Positions 63,106 to 64,000 of a DNA stretch of 64,000 nucleotides are shown here, one piece after another. The stretch spans positions 124,001 through 188,000 of the forward strand of contig NZ_JQMP01000001.1 of assembly GCF_000744775.1 (NCBI RefSeq), read 5' to 3'. The notes below the pieces were generated by a model. The model ran no database searches and was not told the origin of the DNA. It saw only the letters and a list, made by a program, of their open reading frames with translations. The position numbers and the translations under genes are program-made. Each line of letters starts with the position of its first letter. Positions within the stretch are counted from its first letter, which is position 1. This DNA comes from Thermorudis peleae. GTDB taxonomy: Bacteria > Chloroflexota > Chloroflexia > Thermomicrobiales > Thermomicrobiaceae.

Positions 63106-63737
63106 ACGCAGCGAGCGAATGGTCCCAGTTGCTGGCCTTTCTCCGCCTTGTTGGCAAGCTGAAACAGCTGCGCCGCAAAGGGTGGATCGACCGTGGCGTG
63201 CGCGAGCCAGAATCGGTTGCCGACCATAGTTTTCGTCTCGCTCTTCTTGCCTGGCTGATCGGCCAGTCTGTTGGCGGTGCGGATCCAGCACGAATGGCGC
63301 TGCTTGCGCTCGTCCACGACATGCCCGAGGCGCTCGCCGGTGATCGGACACCGTTTGATGACGCGCTTGCTGCTGGGGCTGATCGCACGGCGCTCTTTCG
63401 CCAGCCACCACCGAGGGACGCAGCTGCAACCGCGGCCAAGTCGCACGCGGAACGCGCAGCTCTGCATGAGATGACGGCAGTGCTCCCACCATCGCTGGCG
63501 GAAGCACTGCAGTCGTTGTGGGAAGAGTACGAGACGGGCGCAACGCTCGAGGCGCAACTGGTTCGTCAGCTTGATAAGCTTGAGACAGCGCTGCAGGCAC
63601 TCGAGTACCACGAAACCCAGCCGGAGCTGGTGATCGATTCGTTCGTGCTCGGCCTGGACGACGCTGTGGTGCATCCGGCGCTGCGGGACATCGCGGCAGC
63701 GCTGCAGGCAACTTGGAAAGCCGGATCCACGAGCTAA
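63102..63737 (+). CDS. HD-domain phosphohydrolase, HDDC2/YfbR-like
   Basis: A 211-residue protein with the HD metal pattern: 'ESVADHSFRLALLAWLIG', 'LLALVHDMPEALAGDRTPFD' and a C-terminal Asp in 'LVRQLDKLETALQALEY'. Relatives dephosphorylate deoxynucleoside 5'-monophosphates. The GTG at 63102 overlaps the FAH stop, so the genes are coupled, though their functions look unrelated. Confidence 0.88.
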   Translation: MNAASEWSQLLAFLRLVGKLKQLRRKGWIDRGVREPESVADHSFRLALLAWLIGQSVGGADPARMALLALVHDMPEALAGDRTPFDDALAAGADRTALFRQPPPRDAAATAAKSHAERAALHEMTAVLPPSLAEALQSLWEEYETGATLEAQLVRQLDKLETALQALEYHETQPELVIDSFVLGLDDAVVHPALRDIAAALQATWKAGSTS

Positions 63738-63794
63738 CGGCTCTCGACCAGGTTTCACGGGCTCCGACGGACACGGACGGGATGGCATGGGGCC

Positions 63795-63905
63795 ATGGCC
63801 GAGCCGAGGTGTGCGCGCCTGGAAGTCTCTGGCCATAGTCTGCACTACGAGGACCTGCACAGGGCGCTTGGCATCCCGTTGCTGCCAGCGCCATCGGGTC
63901 CGTGA
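63795..63905 (+). pseudogene. Possible alpha/beta-hydrolase N-terminal remnant
   Basis: A 36-codon frame whose product contains 'RLEVSGHSLHYEDLHRALG', similar to the first strands of alpha/beta hydrolases (typically 'VEVNGLRLHYED'). It then stops. It may be a decayed hydrolase start or chance. Confidence 0.2.
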
Positions 63906-63936
63906 CAACTCGCTCCCGGCCATCAGAGCATGCCGG

Positions 63937-64000
63937 TCAGGCGTCGGGCTCAGCATCGAGGGTCACGGGAATGGTCAGCAGTTGCTGGCCCCGCCGTACT
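63937..64000 (-). CDS. C-terminal end of an unidentified protein
   Basis: On the minus strand a frame enters at the window edge and ends at 63937 with 'RRGQQLLTIPVTLDAEPDA'. It looks protein-like, but only about 20 codons are visible. Confidence 0.35.
   Translation of the reverse strand, partial: VRRGQQLLTIPVTLDAEPDA

Noticed and set aside
1-64000. tRNA, rRNA or insertion sequences.
   Set aside because: No cloverleaf, rRNA core sequence, transposase or terminal repeats were seen in the gaps.

Overview
The window reads as an ordinary chromosomal segment of a thermophilic, GC-rich Chloroflexota bacterium, most likely class Thermomicrobia (Thermomicrobium, Thermorudis or Sphaerobacter relatives). 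This is inferred from gene content and protein style: a bd oxidase without cydCD, split lipoate ligase, GxHH-type IleRS behind a T-box, fusions of an MshEN domain to a GT2 glycosyltransferase, and S9, SBBP and CARDB proteins. No rRNA, tRNA, phage, insertion sequence or CRISPR array was recognised. By eye most of the window has moderately high GC, and about 56.3-61.1 kb is clearly richer (GC not computed).

Layout. 0-7.5 kb: end of a FAD amine oxidoreductase, a degenerate receiver domain and cydAB, an MmgE/PrpD protein with a Yip1 membrane protein, a frameshifted remnant, and a two-gene lipoate ligase. 7.6-11.2 kb: a complete Ile-specific T-box leader (specifier ATC) and terminator in front of ileS, whose HIGH motif is GVHH. 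11.2-18.9 kb: methyltransferase, S51-like protein, penicillin acylase, ComA-like protein and PEP carboxylase. 18.9-22.5 kb: a membrane protein and an MshEN-GT2 glycosyltransferase. 22.6-28 kb: a compact haem operon hemC-hemD-hemB-hemL-hemA, divergent from an SQR-like flavoprotein. 29.4-36.5 kb: an S9 peptidase, then a minus-strand group of VirB11-like ATPase, MoxR AAA+ ATPase, VWA protein and an 83-aa protein, plus a SWIM protein. 36.6-45.6 kb: WD40-like, molybdopterin, SnoaL, cell-wall (M23/LysM and D,D-carboxypeptidase), DUF2236 and HtrA genes, with an ECF sigma/anti-sigma pair divergent from htrA. 45.6-49.5 kb: a peptide-type ABC importer (two permeases and a binding protein). 49.9-53.7 kb: an IclR regulator, a palindrome and promoter, then DUF59, amidohydrolase and Zn-alcohol dehydrogenase genes. 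53.9-60 kb: a membrane-fused LuxR regulator, a gap of nearly 1 kb ending in a nested repeat array, a small protein and a 984-residue-class secreted repeat protein. 60.3-64 kb: queF, a ferredoxin/flavodoxin-NADP reductase, FAH hydrolase and HD phosphohydrolase.

Most worth following up are the T-box/GVHH IleRS unit, the nested repeat array at 56161-56266, the IclR-linked trio that resembles the accessory genes of binuclear-iron (propane-type) monooxygenases but has no monooxygenase here, and the MoxR-VWA-ATPase group. I did not find a system I could call new with confidence; these are the best candidates.
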